Translations under genes and position numbers: made by a program
Source of the DNA: Mucilaginibacter aquaedulcis
Lineage (GTDB): Bacteria; Bacteroidota; Bacteroidia; Sphingobacteriales; Sphingobacteriaceae
Direction of reading: 5' to 3'
Length of the DNA stretch: 64,000 bases
Assembly (NCBI RefSeq): GCF_030409325.1
Contig: NZ_JAUFPR010000004.1
Coordinates: forward strand, 1,039,548-1,103,547
Notes under the pieces: generated by a model
Seen by the model: only the letters and a program-made list of their open reading frames with translations
The model's database searches: none
Told to the model about the DNA's origin: nothing
Shown: positions 17,141-26,755 of the stretch, piece by piece
Numbering within the stretch: the first letter of the stretch is position 1
Layout: every line of letters starts with the position of its first letter

Positions 17141-17746
17141 ATGAAGGCTGCTTACACCAAACCTTTTTTAACTGCTATATTTATTATTCTTGCCGACCAG
17201 ATTATTAAAACCTGGGTACGCGGACACATGTTCATGGGCGAAGAGATTCGCCTTTTAGGTAGTCGCGGCATGCTGCATTATACCGAAAACAATGGTATGG
17301 CGTTTGGCATGGAATGGGGCGGTGATGCAGGTAAGCTGGCTTTAACGTTGTTCCGTATTGTTGCGGTTTGTGGTATTGGCTATTGCCTTGTTTATTTAAT
17401 AAAACACAAGTACCATCGCGGGCTTATCATGAACGTGGCACTTATTTTGGCAGGCGCCGTGGGTAACATTATCGACTCAACCTTTTATGGTATCATGTAC
17501 AACTATGCTCCCCTGTTTCACGGGCGTGTGGTTGATATGTTTTACTTCCCTTTGTTAAGAGGTATATTCCCTGCATGGGTGCCTATTTGGGGTAATGAGG
17601 CTTACGAGTTTTTCAGACCGGTATTTAACCTGGCCGATGCCTCTATATGTGTGGGTGTTATCATGATACTGGTATTTCAGAAACACTACTTTAAACATGA
17701 GGTGCCTGAAGTAAACAGCCCCAACAGCGAAATGGTTGAAGAATAA
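17141..17746 (+). CDS. lspA: Lipoprotein signal peptidase (SPase II)
   Basis: A 201-residue inner-membrane aspartyl protease with four helices. The catalytic aspartates are D132 in GRVVDMFYF and D166 in FNLADASI; the upstream GAVGNIIDS motif is also conserved. It is slightly longer than E. coli LspA because of an insertion between residues 112 and 155, a feature often seen in Bacteroidota. It removes signal peptides from prolipoproteins after lipidation. It is the last gene of the ileS operon, followed by an intrinsic terminator. Confidence 0.95.
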   Translation: MKAAYTKPFLTAIFIILADQIIKTWVRGHMFMGEEIRLLGSRGMLHYTENNGMAFGMEWGGDAGKLALTLFRIVAVCGIGYCLVYLIKHKYHRGLIMNVALILAGAVGNIIDSTFYGIMYNYAPLFHGRVVDMFYFPLLRGIFPAWVPIWGNEAYEFFRPVFNLADASICVGVIMILVFQKHYFKHEVPEVNSPNSEMVEE

Positions 17747-17777
17747 CAGATTTTAAAATTTACTATTAATAAAAAAG

Positions 17778-17800
17778 AGCCGCGATAAGCGGCTTTTTTT
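17778..17800 (+). terminator. Intrinsic terminator of the ileS-lspA operon
   Basis: The stem AGCCGC (17778-17783) pairs with GCGGCT (17789-17794) around GATAA and is followed by a run of T. It is located about 30 bases after the lspA stop. Confidence 0.85.
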
Positions 17801-17812
17801 ATATCTCAAAGT

Positions 17813-17898
17813 GTCATTTCGAACGATAGTGAGAAATCTTATACAGCTTTAAATACCGCCGAGTAAAAGATCTCTCCTCGTACCTCGTTCGAGATGAC
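17813..17898. repeat. REP-like palindromic element, GTCAT...ATGAC family
   Basis: The ends GTCATTTCGAACGA and TCGTTCGAGATGAC are inverted repeats with one mismatch, and the inner AGAAATCTT pairs with AAGATCTCT. It lies between the convergent ends of lspA and the oxidoreductase gene. Relatives in this window are at 21471, 32565, 40895 and 47625. Confidence 0.75.
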
Positions 17899-17924
17899 AG
17901 CTATGTTTTTTATATATTCCTCAC

Positions 17925-19316
17925 CTATCTCAACTTCATATTCACCGGGTCCCAGTTAATAACCTTGTTTTCAAAATAGCTGTCGTTGCAGGCCAGGCAC
18001 GGGGCTGCCGCGCGGAAACCAAAAGTGGCATCCTCAACAACCGGTTTGCCTGTACGTATGGAGTCGAAAAAATTGGCAAAATGATCATTAGATGCATTGT
18101 AGTTTTCCGGCTCGCGATAGATAATACCATCCATTTTTGGGGCCTGCTGATCGGCAGCCGAGTACTTTTTGTTGTACTCATCCCTTATTGCTTTTTGCAT
18201 AGCTTCAGGATAGGTATTGAACGAATCCCATCCGCCATAGCCGGGAGCTACAGGCATTTTGCTTTTGTGTATGGTAAAACCATCACCATCGCTCATATCA
18301 ATAACCCCTTCCGAGCCTATTATTTTGGTTACGGCCTTGTCGCCTTCGCCGCTTACAAAGTTTACCTGCAACGTGGCCTGAAAAGCCGGGTGCTCCGGCG
18401 ACTCGGGATACGAAACTACAGCACTCATTACGTCAGGAACATTCCGGCCGTCTTTCCAGTAAGTTAAATCTCCAACAGAGAATATTTTCTCCGGACCTTT
18501 GGAGCCGGTAATAAAATGTATCCCCGAAAGCAAGTGCACAAATAAATCGCCGGCTACTCCGGTACCATACTCCCGGTAATTGCGCCATCTGAAAAAGCGG
18601 TTACTATCATAATCATATTTTTTCTTGCTGTTGGCCTGAAACTCATCCCATCTCACGGTTTGTTCCGATGCATCAAGCGGAATAGTATACTGCCAGGCGC
18701 CCAATGCGCTTTGCCTGCTAAAGGATGCCTCCACTGCGTTTATTTTGCCTATAGCACCGCTCTGGTACAGTTCCTGTGCCTTTTTAAAGGCAATGCTGCT
18801 TACCCGCTGACTGCCTACCTGAAAAACCGCTTTGGTTTCCTGCTGGGCCTTTATCTCCTTCAACCCCTCACTAATATGATGCACCATGGGTTTTTCACTG
18901 TAAACAGCTTTACCCTTGTGCATAGATTCAATAGATATAGGGCTGTGCCAATTGTCGCTGGTGGCTACAATAACGGCATCAATATCTTTTCGGTTTAATA
19001 TATCCTGGTAGTTATCCGTTGTGTAAATATTAGCGCCATAAAGTTCTTTGACACGCTCAAGCCTGCCTTTGTACAGATCGCAGCAGGCTACCAGCTCTAC
19101 GCCGGGTACGGTAAGCGCGGCACGGGTATCGTTAAAACCCATAATGCCCATACCTATTGTGGCAATCCTGATCTTATCGTTCGGTGTAATGCGTTTTTCA
19201 GCCTGTAGTATCCGTTTTTCATATTCCTCTTTAGCGGCTAGGCTACTGAGCGATGCCGATGTTAGGATAACCGAGGTGCCAAATTGTTTTAAAAACTTTC
19301 TTCTGTCAGTTGCCAT
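17925..19316 (-). CDS. Gfo/Idh/MocA family oxidoreductase, Tat-exported
   Basis: A 463-residue protein from the ATG at 19316. The N-terminus DRRKFLKQFG followed by a hydrophobic stretch is a twin-arginine (Tat) signal, so it is expected in the periplasm with bound cofactor. The Rossmann motif GMGIMG follows at about residue 55, then VIVATSDNWHSP and EKPMVHH, the conserved cofactor and catalytic EKP motif. The C-terminal alpha/beta domain is typical. Family members oxidise or reduce sugars, or remove them by NAD-dependent redox steps. It diverges from a secreted hexosaminidase gene, consistent with glycan metabolism. Confidence 0.88.
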   Translation of the reverse strand: MATDRRKFLKQFGTSVILTSASLSSLAAKEEYEKRILQAEKRITPNDKIRIATIGMGIMGFNDTRAALTVPGVELVACCDLYKGRLERVKELYGANIYTTDNYQDILNRKDIDAVIVATSDNWHSPISIESMHKGKAVYSEKPMVHHISEGLKEIKAQQETKAVFQVGSQRVSSIAFKKAQELYQSGAIGKINAVEASFSRQSALGAWQYTIPLDASEQTVRWDEFQANSKKKYDYDSNRFFRWRNYREYGTGVAGDLFVHLLSGIHFITGSKGPEKIFSVGDLTYWKDGRNVPDVMSAVVSYPESPEHPAFQATLQVNFVSGEGDKAVTKIIGSEGVIDMSDGDGFTIHKSKMPVAPGYGGWDSFNTYPEAMQKAIRDEYNKKYSAADQQAPKMDGIIYREPENYNASNDHFANFFDSIRTGKPVVEDATFGFRAAAPCLACNDSYFENKVINWDPVNMKLR

Positions 19317-19504
19317 AAGCAAGATAATTTAGGTTAGGTAAATGGGTAATAATTGGTTAATACCATCCGGATAATTGCGGGGAACAAATGCGGGGATCGT
19401 ATTTATATGCAATATAAAAGAACAAAATTTAGCCTGCAACTTTTTAATATTATTTAAAAAGTTTAATTTGCGGAAACATTTCCAATTACTATAACCCTTT
19501 CTGT

Positions 19505-21409
19505 ATGAAAAAACTATCCCTATTGCTCTGCTGTTGCCTGGCACATTTTTTATCATTTGGTCAAATAGCCCAGAGTGGCTTGTCAATTATTCCCGAACCG
19601 GTGAAAACCGCAAGATTCGCCGGCCAGTTTGTGCTGCCCAAAAATGTAATAATTGAAGCTGGCAGCAAGCCAGAACTTTTACCGGTAACCAGTTATCTGA
19701 AAAGTAAACTTACCACCGCCGCGGGCTCAACTGTTACTATAAAAAGCCTTGCACCAACCGCATCCATCAAATTGGTGTTGAATAAAACAGCCGATACAGT
19801 GTTGGGTACCGAGGGATATAATCTTTCAGTAAAGGCAAAAAAGATAGTGATCAGGGCTAATGAGGCTGCCGGTTTATTTTATGGTGTGCAAACCCTCATG
19901 CAGTTGTTGCCTTCAGAAATTGAAGGTAAAGAGCTTGCGAAAAACATAAAATGGACTGTTCCTTGTGTAGAAATTACCGATTACCCAAGATTTGGCTGGA
20001 GGGGTTTAATGTTTGACGTTGCGCGCCACTTTTTTACCAAAGCCGAAGTGAAACAATATATAGATGCTATGGTGAAGTATAAACTGAACCTGCTGCACCT
20101 CCACTTAACCGATGACGAAGGCTGGCGTGTGGAGATCAAAAGCCTGCCGCGCTTAACCGAAGTAGGTTCACATAATGTAAAAAAAGTTGGCCAGTTTGGC
20201 ACCTTTACTCCACCGGCTGTTGATGAGCCCCGCACCTATGGCGGATACTATACTCAGGAAGATATTAAAGAACTGGTGCAATATGCTAAAGACAGATTTG
20301 TAAATATATTGCCTGAAATTGATGTACCGGGCCACAGTCTTGCCGCTGTTGTAGCCTATCCGGAGCTTTCATGCACCCCAGGTGCCGACAAATATGTGGT
20401 TAACTCCGGCGAACCTTTTATGGATTGGAGCGGTCCGCATAATAAGGCCATTGTTGACAATACTTTATGCCCGGCCAACGAAAATGTTTACACCTTTTTG
20501 GATAAGGTTGTAACCGAGGTAGCCCAGCTGTTCCCATTTGGATATATACACATGGGCGGCGATGAGTGCGCCAAGAATTTCTGGGAGCAAAGCGATGCCA
20601 TTAAAGCATTGATGGCCAAAGAGAACCTGAAAACACAACAGGAGGTACAAAGCTATTTTGAGAAACGTTTGGAGAAAATAGTAGAATCAAAAGGTAAAAA
20701 GTTCATGGGTTGGGATGAGATCATTGAAGGAGGACTTGGCCCCAATGCTGCTGTTATGAGTTGGAGAGGTATTAAAGGCGGTATTGAGGCGGCTAAATTG
20801 GGCCACGAAGTAGTAATGAGCCCAACTACCTTTGCTTACCTTGATTACATGCAAAGCGACCGTGTGAATGAAACTAAGATATACGCCTCGCTGCGTTTGA
20901 GCAAATCATATGAGTTTGAACCGGTTCCGGATAGTGTTGATGCTAAATTGATCAAAGGAGGCCAGGCAAATTTATGGACAGAGCAGGTATACAACATTCG
21001 TCAGGCCGAATATATGACTTGGCCAAGGGGGATGGCTATAGCTGAGTCTGTATGGTCGCCTAAGGCAAAGAAAAACTGGAATTACTTTTTTGGCAAGGTA
21101 GAAAAACAGTTTAACCGCTTTGATGAAGCCGAGATCAAGTATGCACCAAGCGCTTATGACCCATCATTTACCGCTATAAAGAACACTGATGGTACCTTAA
21201 AAATAACGTTGACCAACGAAGTAGAAGGACTGGATACTTATTACAGTTTTGATAACTCCTTCCCCGACAGGTTTTACCCTAAATATACCGAGCCTATTGA
21301 TGCCCCTAAAGATGCCACCACGCTAAGGGTGATCACCTACCGGGGTAAAAAACCAATTGGCCGTATGGTTACCATGCCGATCGCTGAGTTGAATAGCAGG
21401 ATCAAATAA
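19505..21409 (+). CDS. Secreted beta-N-acetylhexosaminidase (GH20)
   Basis: A 634-residue protein with a signal peptide ending near FGQ. Residues about 28-155 form the GH20b N-terminal domain, and the catalytic barrel begins around 160 (DYPRFGWRGLMFDVARHF). The catalytic Asp-Glu pair is D353-E354 in HMGGDECAKNFW. The barrel is complete through WSPKAKKNW; the last 90 residues form a beta domain like the chitobiase C-terminus. It releases terminal GlcNAc or GalNAc from glycans or chitin fragments in the periplasm or outside. It is monocistronic, with a strong terminator downstream. Confidence 0.93.
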   Translation: MKKLSLLLCCCLAHFLSFGQIAQSGLSIIPEPVKTARFAGQFVLPKNVIIEAGSKPELLPVTSYLKSKLTTAAGSTVTIKSLAPTASIKLVLNKTADTVLGTEGYNLSVKAKKIVIRANEAAGLFYGVQTLMQLLPSEIEGKELAKNIKWTVPCVEITDYPRFGWRGLMFDVARHFFTKAEVKQYIDAMVKYKLNLLHLHLTDDEGWRVEIKSLPRLTEVGSHNVKKVGQFGTFTPPAVDEPRTYGGYYTQEDIKELVQYAKDRFVNILPEIDVPGHSLAAVVAYPELSCTPGADKYVVNSGEPFMDWSGPHNKAIVDNTLCPANENVYTFLDKVVTEVAQLFPFGYIHMGGDECAKNFWEQSDAIKALMAKENLKTQQEVQSYFEKRLEKIVESKGKKFMGWDEIIEGGLGPNAAVMSWRGIKGGIEAAKLGHEVVMSPTTFAYLDYMQSDRVNETKIYASLRLSKSYEFEPVPDSVDAKLIKGGQANLWTEQVYNIRQAEYMTWPRGMAIAESVWSPKAKKNWNYFFGKVEKQFNRFDEAEIKYAPSAYDPSFTAIKNTDGTLKITLTNEVEGLDTYYSFDNSFPDRFYPKYTEPIDAPKDATTLRVITYRGKKPIGRMVTMPIAELNSRIK

Positions 21410-21419
21410 ATACCCTTAT

Positions 21420-21461
21420 AATAAGAAAGCCTTGCAGGTTATCCTGCAAGGCTTTCTTATT
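21420..21461. terminator. Perfect 19-bp terminator hairpin
   Basis: The arms 21420-21438 and 21443-21461 are exact complements around a TTAT loop. It lies 10 bases after the stop of the hexosaminidase gene and points toward the convergent protease gene, so it may serve both. Confidence 0.9.
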
Positions 21462-21470
21462 TGCTTGAAT

Positions 21471-21498
21471 GTCATTGCAAGCATAGCGAAGCAATGAC
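21471..21498. repeat. Short REP-like palindrome
   Basis: GTCATTGC (21471-21478) and GCAATGAC (21491-21498) are perfect inverted repeats separated by 12 bases. It has the same GTCAT/ATGAC ends as the larger elements in the window and appears to be a minimal or different subfamily member. Confidence 0.65.
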
Positions 21499-21516
21499 AT
21501 TTTTTTAGCAGTTTAC

Positions 21517-23169
21517 TTAATCAGCCCGCTCGCCTTTGGTTTTTGCTGCTATTTGTAAAGCCCTATAAGCATTCACTATGCCGCCGGTTTTGCTCAATGT
21601 GGCAAAATCAACCTTGATGGTTTTACTGCCTGGTTTATATACTTCAGTGCCTGTTAAAGGTGTTGCCGATTGCAGGATGATCTGTTTAAGCTGCTTTGCG
21701 CTCAGGGTTGGATAGTATTCTAAAAGCAGAGCAGCTACCCCCGCTGTAATAGGTGATGAAAAGCTGGTGCCATCTTCGGTCATAAATTCAGCATCGGTAT
21801 CAACAGTAGTTACTTTAACGCCGGGTGCAAATATATCCACGTTTTTTTTGCCGTAATTGCTAAAGTCGCCTGCCAGGTGTTCATCTAACTTCGGTCCCGA
21901 TGCACCAACATTGATCAGGTTATCAGCATCTGTTGATGAGCCATCTAAAAATGTATCGTTCGGAAAATCTGGCTTTACATCCATATCCTGGCTGTCGTTT
22001 CCAGCTGCCTGTACCAGTAGTACATCTTTCGCTGCTGCATATTTAAAAGCCTCGTCAAGCCATTCTTTGTGAGGTGATACCTGTTTGCCAAAGCTCATGT
22101 TAATGATCCTGGCACCATTATCAACAGCGTAATGAATAGCGTTGGCAATATCCTTATCATACTCATCACCGTTAGGTACAGCCTTGATGGCCATGATGCG
22201 AATGTTATCGGCCACACCGTTGATGCCATAGTTATTATTGCGAATGGCACCGATAAGCCCGGCCACGCCTGTTCCGTGCGATGCATCTGAAAATTTAAGG
22301 AGGTTATTGCCGTAAGGCTTATGATCCATACTGTCCACATTATCGCCAACAATGCGCTTACGTGCCTCCAGATCGGGCGAAAGATCATTGTTTAACTTGG
22401 CCAGGTATTCGCTTAGGTCTTTGATAATAGCAGCATTGTTTTTATTGCTGCCCTCCTGCGAAAATATGGAGTCCCATACATATTTGCTTTGTGAAAGGGT
22501 ATCATTGGTCATTTTAAGCTTTACCAGGTCAGCCTGTTTAAAAGTGCCGTTGGCTGGCAGGCTAAGCCCTCTTTTAATATAACCGCTGGTAACCATAAGG
22601 GCGTTCATGATAGGCTGTAGTTGCTCGGTTTCTGTGCGGGCCTTGTTAACGGTGCTATCATATACGGTTTTAACGTGTTTCCAATAGGTATAATCCTTTT
22701 TGTCAACCGCATTGGTATCGGTAAGGGTAGCATATTTGTCTTTTAACTTATTGTATTCCCTAACCTCTTCAGTAGTTTCATTAAAGTCGGCTTTGCCATC
22801 GGGACCGCCTAAAAAATTCCAGCCGTGTATATCATCAATATACCCGTTATGGTCATCATCAATGCCATTACCCGGGATCTCTTTGGTATTTATCCATAAA
22901 ATACTTTTCAGGTCTTTCTGCAGCGTATCCACACCGCTATCAATAGTGGCAACAACTACGGTTTTGCTTTTTTTGCCCTGCAAAAAAAGATAAGCAGGTT
23001 TAAGGCTGATGCCATAAAAGCCGTTTTCTTTTAAATCCATCAGCTGCCAGCCTTTGGGTGGTTCAGGATCTGGTTTAGGAAGTACTTGTGCCGAAGCGGG
23101 TAAACTTAAAGTTAATGATAGTGAAACTAATAAAGCGGTACCGGTAATGTAGTTGCGGAAATTGAACAT
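21517..23169 (-). CDS. Subtilisin-like serine protease (S8), secreted
   Basis: A 550-residue protein from the ATG at 23169; a TTG two codons upstream is disregarded. A signal peptide ends near ASAQ. The catalytic triad is D77 in TIDSGVD, H298 in SHGTGVAG and S468 in GTSFSSP, with the oxyanion Asn in AAGND. About 170 residues of charged, helical sequence are inserted between the Asp and His motifs; ordinary subtilisins have only about 40 there. The catalytic chain is otherwise complete. The Bacteroidota Por-type sorting domain is not visible at the C-terminus. The target is unknown. Confidence 0.92.
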   Translation of the reverse strand: MFNFRNYITGTALLVSLSLTLSLPASAQVLPKPDPEPPKGWQLMDLKENGFYGISLKPAYLFLQGKKSKTVVVATIDSGVDTLQKDLKSILWINTKEIPGNGIDDDHNGYIDDIHGWNFLGGPDGKADFNETTEEVREYNKLKDKYATLTDTNAVDKKDYTYWKHVKTVYDSTVNKARTETEQLQPIMNALMVTSGYIKRGLSLPANGTFKQADLVKLKMTNDTLSQSKYVWDSIFSQEGSNKNNAAIIKDLSEYLAKLNNDLSPDLEARKRIVGDNVDSMDHKPYGNNLLKFSDASHGTGVAGLIGAIRNNNYGINGVADNIRIMAIKAVPNGDEYDKDIANAIHYAVDNGARIINMSFGKQVSPHKEWLDEAFKYAAAKDVLLVQAAGNDSQDMDVKPDFPNDTFLDGSSTDADNLINVGASGPKLDEHLAGDFSNYGKKNVDIFAPGVKVTTVDTDAEFMTEDGTSFSSPITAGVAALLLEYYPTLSAKQLKQIILQSATPLTGTEVYKPGSKTIKVDFATLSKTGGIVNAYRALQIAAKTKGERAD

Positions 23170-23194
23170 GTACAAAAGTTAGTAGTAAAATATT

Positions 23195-24736
23195 TTAGAG
23201 GTCAAACTTAATGCCCTGCGCTAAAGGCAACGTTTTTGAGTAATTAATAGTATTAGTTTGGCGCCTCATGTAAACTTTCCATGCATCAGAGCCCGATTCG
23301 CGGCCGCCGCCGGTCTCTTTTTCGCCACCAAAAGCGCCGCCAATTTCAGCGCCCGATGTACCTATGTTTACATTAGCTATGCCGCAATCAGAACCCGCGT
23401 ATGATAAAAATTGTTCTGCCTCACGCAAATTATTGGTCATGATGGCTGATGATAAACCTTGCGGAACACTGTTTTGCAGTTCGATGGCCTCATCAATAGT
23501 GCTGTATTTAATAAGGTATAATATAGGAGCGAACGTTTCGTGCTGAACAATTTTAAAATGGTTCTCTACTTCGGCAATGCATGGTTTTACGTAACATCCT
23601 GATAAATAGTTATCACCGTTAAGTTTACCTCCTTCTACCACAAACTTTCCACCTTCGGCCTTGCATTTTTCAATGGAGTCAAGATAAAGATTTACAGCAT
23701 CGTGATCAATGAGTGGGCCCATATGGTTGTGCTCATCAAGCGGGTTACCAATACGGATCTGGCCGTATGCATTCACCAGTTTTTGTTTAAAGGCCTCATA
23801 AACGCTTTCGTGAATAATAAGCCTGCGTGTACTGGTGCAACGCTGGCCCGCGGTACCCACTGCGCCAAACACCGCGCCGATAAGCGACATATCCAGATCT
23901 GCGTTTTCGGTAATAATGATGGCATTGTTGCCGCCCAGCTCCAGCAGGCTTTTGCCTAAACGCGCGCCTACGGCAGCGCTAACCGCCTTGCCCATACGGG
24001 TAGAGCCGGTTGCTGATATTAGGGGCACACGGGTATCGGCGGCCATCAGCTCACCAATGTTTCGGTCGCCGATAACGAGGTTTGATACTCCATCCGGGAT
24101 ATTGTTTTGTTTAAAAACCTCCTGAACAATATGCTGGCAGGCAATAGCCGTTAAAGGTGTTTTTTCTGATGGTTTCCAGATACAAACATCGCCGCATACC
24201 CAGGCCAGCAGGGAGTTCCAGCTCCAAACGGCTACCGGAAAATTAAAGGCCGAAATGATACCCACAATTCCCAGCGGATGATATTGCTCGTACATACGGT
24301 GCTCCGGCCTTTCGGAGTGCATAGTGAGGCCGTAAAGCTGGCGGCTTAGGCCAACTGCAAAATCGGCAATGTCAATCATTTCCTGCACTTCGCCCAGGCC
24401 TTCCTGCAGGCTTTTACCCATTTCGTATGATACCAAGGCGCCCAGATCTTGTTTGTTGCTACGCAATGCTTCGCCAATCTGGCGTACAATTTCACCGCGT
24501 TTGGGAGCCGGTGTTGTGCGCCAAGTTTTAAAGGCTTTGGCAGCCTGCTCAACAACCTGGTTGTAATCGCTTTCGGCAGCAAATTTTACCGATGCTATTT
24601 TTTTACCGTCAACCGGTGATATAATATCTTTAACCGTAGAAGCGGCACTGCTGCCCCAGTTACCGCCAGTACTAAAAGCATCGTTAATATCGTTTATATG
24701 TAAACGTTTTAGAATATCTGAAATATCGAGGTTCAT
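23195..24736 (-). CDS. Aldehyde dehydrogenase, ALDH7 / piperideine-6-carboxylate type
   Basis: A 513-residue NAD(P)+ aldehyde dehydrogenase from the ATG at 24736; a GTG 18 codons upstream gives an unlikely extension. The catalytic Glu is in LELGGNNAI and the catalytic Cys in GQRCTSTRR. The sequence signature GGNNAIIITENADLD together with FGAVGTAGQRCTSTRR is characteristic of ALDH7 (antiquitin), which oxidises alpha-aminoadipic semialdehyde in lysine catabolism, rather than of betaine-aldehyde enzymes. It is located 25 bases downstream of the S8 protease gene start, on the same strand and transcribed first. The substrate specificity is inferred from family resemblance. Confidence 0.85.
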   Translation of the reverse strand: MNLDISDILKRLHINDINDAFSTGGNWGSSAASTVKDIISPVDGKKIASVKFAAESDYNQVVEQAAKAFKTWRTTPAPKRGEIVRQIGEALRSNKQDLGALVSYEMGKSLQEGLGEVQEMIDIADFAVGLSRQLYGLTMHSERPEHRMYEQYHPLGIVGIISAFNFPVAVWSWNSLLAWVCGDVCIWKPSEKTPLTAIACQHIVQEVFKQNNIPDGVSNLVIGDRNIGELMAADTRVPLISATGSTRMGKAVSAAVGARLGKSLLELGGNNAIIITENADLDMSLIGAVFGAVGTAGQRCTSTRRLIIHESVYEAFKQKLVNAYGQIRIGNPLDEHNHMGPLIDHDAVNLYLDSIEKCKAEGGKFVVEGGKLNGDNYLSGCYVKPCIAEVENHFKIVQHETFAPILYLIKYSTIDEAIELQNSVPQGLSSAIMTNNLREAEQFLSYAGSDCGIANVNIGTSGAEIGGAFGGEKETGGGRESGSDAWKVYMRRQTNTINYSKTLPLAQGIKFDL

Positions 24737-24974
24737 AATTGTTACTTTTGTCAAAGGTAAAAATCTTAAGGCAATTTTTTGTTTACCCACCTTTGGCCTG
24801 TAAATTGATACTAATTAATTATCAACGAATTGCACTGGAATTGTTGTAAAAGTGTGTGAATGTTGAAAACTTAATTGTCGTTTTGACGCATAGTTGTTGT
24901 ATTTTGATCTCAATAAGTCTTTAAAAGCAATAACAATTGTTAATATAAAGCGGATGTTCTGCAAACAAAATTGA

Positions 24975-26378
24975 ATGGAAGAAGAATTTGAATTTGGTTT
25001 TACCGAAGATCCAAAGTTTTCGGTAGAACGGTACGAGGAAATGATTCGAAATCACGACCAGTACTTTTTTGATGCCCAGGCGTTTGAGAACATAATCGAC
25101 TACTACATCGAGAAAAATGATCCGGCGAAGGCATTACAAGTGGCAGAGTATGCACGTAATCAGCACCCTTTTGCAGCAGTATTTTTAATTAAACAGGCCC
25201 AGTTACTGGTGGTAACCAACAAAGTAACAGAGGCTTTTGCTGCTTTGGAGAAAGCTGCCATGCTTGAGGCTTCTGACGCCGATATTTACATAATCCGCGG
25301 TAATTTGTATGAGAGCATGGAGCGTTTTGGCGAAGCTCTTGAAAATTATGAAAAAGCATTAGGCCTTGCCGAAGAGACTGATGAGATATTGCTGCATATT
25401 GCCTACGTATACCAAAACATGGGCGATTATGATACCGCTATAACTTATCTGAAGCTTTGCCTAAAGCAAAACATGGAAAATCAGGATGCCCTTTACGAAC
25501 TGGCTTTTTGCTACGATGTGATGGACAACCAGCAGGAAAGCGTTCAGTTTTATCAGCAGTATATTGATAACGAACCTTACAGCTATGCCGCATGGTATAA
25601 CTTAGGTAACGCTTACACCAAGCTAAGCCTGTTTGAAAAAGCTATTGACGCGTATGACTATGCCATACTTATTAAGGATAGCTTTGCATCGGCTTACTTT
25701 AATAAAGGTAATGCCCTGGTTAACCTGGAAAAATATGCTGAGGCCATTGAGGTATACCGCCATACTTTTGAGTACGAGCAACCTAATGCCGATACCTATT
25801 GCGCCATTGGCGAATGCTATGAAAAGCTGGAGCAGATGGATGATGCCCGCGCTTTTTACAAGAAATCGGTTAAAATGGACCCTAAACTGGCCGATGCCTG
25901 GTTTGGGATTGGTGTTACCCTTGATTTTGAGGAACGTTATTTTGAGGCACTGCACTTCTACAAAAAAGCGCTTGACCTTGATATAGCCAATGCCGATTAC
26001 TGGTTTGCCATTGCCGATGCTGAATACAAGCTGGGGCACATGACCGAGGCAGAGCAGGCTTATGAAAAAGTGGTAGAACTAAACCCGCTTGATGTTGATG
26101 CATGGCTTGACTATTCATCTATATTGTATGAGCAAAGCAGACTGCAGGGAGCTATCGAAATTATTGCAGAAGCTATAAAGAACAACCCGGAGGCGGCAGA
26201 ACTATATTACCGTATGGTAGCTTATTTGTTTGCCAAAGGCGAGTATAATGAAGCGCTGAACCAGTTAGAACTTGCACTTGCATCTGACCCTGAAAAGCAT
26301 TACATATTATTTGATTATCTGCCGCAATTGCACGAGAACAAAGTAATTGTGGATATTATAAACAGGTATACCAAGTAA
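24975..26378 (+). CDS. Tetratricopeptide-repeat protein
   Basis: A 467-residue soluble protein made almost wholly of TPR units of 34 residues, at least ten, from about residue 20 to 450. Repeated A...Y..ALxxDP patterns are obvious (for example AWYNLGNAYTKLSLFEKAIDAY and DAWFGIGVTLDFEERYFEAL). No signal peptide or other domain is visible, so it is probably a cytoplasmic protein-protein scaffold. It diverges from the ALDH gene and has a strong terminator downstream. The partner is unknown. Confidence 0.88.
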   Translation: MEEEFEFGFTEDPKFSVERYEEMIRNHDQYFFDAQAFENIIDYYIEKNDPAKALQVAEYARNQHPFAAVFLIKQAQLLVVTNKVTEAFAALEKAAMLEASDADIYIIRGNLYESMERFGEALENYEKALGLAEETDEILLHIAYVYQNMGDYDTAITYLKLCLKQNMENQDALYELAFCYDVMDNQQESVQFYQQYIDNEPYSYAAWYNLGNAYTKLSLFEKAIDAYDYAILIKDSFASAYFNKGNALVNLEKYAEAIEVYRHTFEYEQPNADTYCAIGECYEKLEQMDDARAFYKKSVKMDPKLADAWFGIGVTLDFEERYFEALHFYKKALDLDIANADYWFAIADAEYKLGHMTEAEQAYEKVVELNPLDVDAWLDYSSILYEQSRLQGAIEIIAEAIKNNPEAAELYYRMVAYLFAKGEYNEALNQLELALASDPEKHYILFDYLPQLHENKVIVDIINRYTK

Positions 26379-26470
26379 ATTGATCAGGTAGCTGATTAAT
26401 ATGCGCATTGATTGCGTAGTAATTTAATTGATTAAGCATATTAAGTATATATCTGCCGAAAGATCATTTC

Positions 26471-26509
26471 AAAAAAAGCTCAAACCTATTTAGGGTTTGA
26501 GCTTTTTTT
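26471..26509 (+). terminator. Intrinsic terminator after the TPR gene
   Basis: A perfect 16-bp stem (26471-26486 with 26494-26509) with A tract and T tract at its ends and a seven-base loop. It ends transcription of the TPR gene before the small gene at 26587. Confidence 0.9.
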
Positions 26510-26546
26510 GTATAATAATGTTGATATACAATGCCTTATAATATAT

Positions 26547-26554
26547 TATCTTTG
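26547..26554 (+). promoter_or_regulatory. Candidate promoter -7 box for the 54-codon gene
   Basis: TATCTTTG matches TAnnTTTG. A TTG at 26521-26523 lies 23 bases upstream, within the range seen for the -33 element. The box stands 33 bases before the small gene's ATG, after the previous terminator. Confidence 0.5.
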
Positions 26555-26586
26555 TATTGATTATGAGCTAATTAACCCCTAATGTT

Positions 26587-26751
26587 ATGGCAAAGACTAA
26601 AGTGCAGCCCCCAAAGCCGGATGTTCAGATGTTAGCAGGTAAGGTTGGAACCAATCCGCTTTATAAAGGTTTTGTTAAAGCAGGGATTCAGGCAACAGAC
26701 CCTAAAAAAGATCAGGACGCAAACAACAACAATCCAAGCAACATGGCTTAA
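26587..26751 (+). CDS. 54-residue small protein, unknown
   Basis: An ATG-to-TAA frame of 54 codons with gene-like codon use, preceded by a TAnnTTTG box and followed by its own 15-bp terminator hairpin. The product starts AKTKVQPPKPDVQ, has a middle LAGKVGTNPLYKGFVKAG, and ends in an Asn-rich polar tail (DANNNNPSNMA). There is no signal peptide or membrane segment, so it is cytosolic and probably flexible. It is bracketed on both sides by terminators, so it forms an independent transcription unit. I do not recognise a family. Confidence 0.65.
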   Translation: MAKTKVQPPKPDVQMLAGKVGTNPLYKGFVKAGIQATDPKKDQDANNNNPSNMA

Positions 26752-26755
26752 GTAA

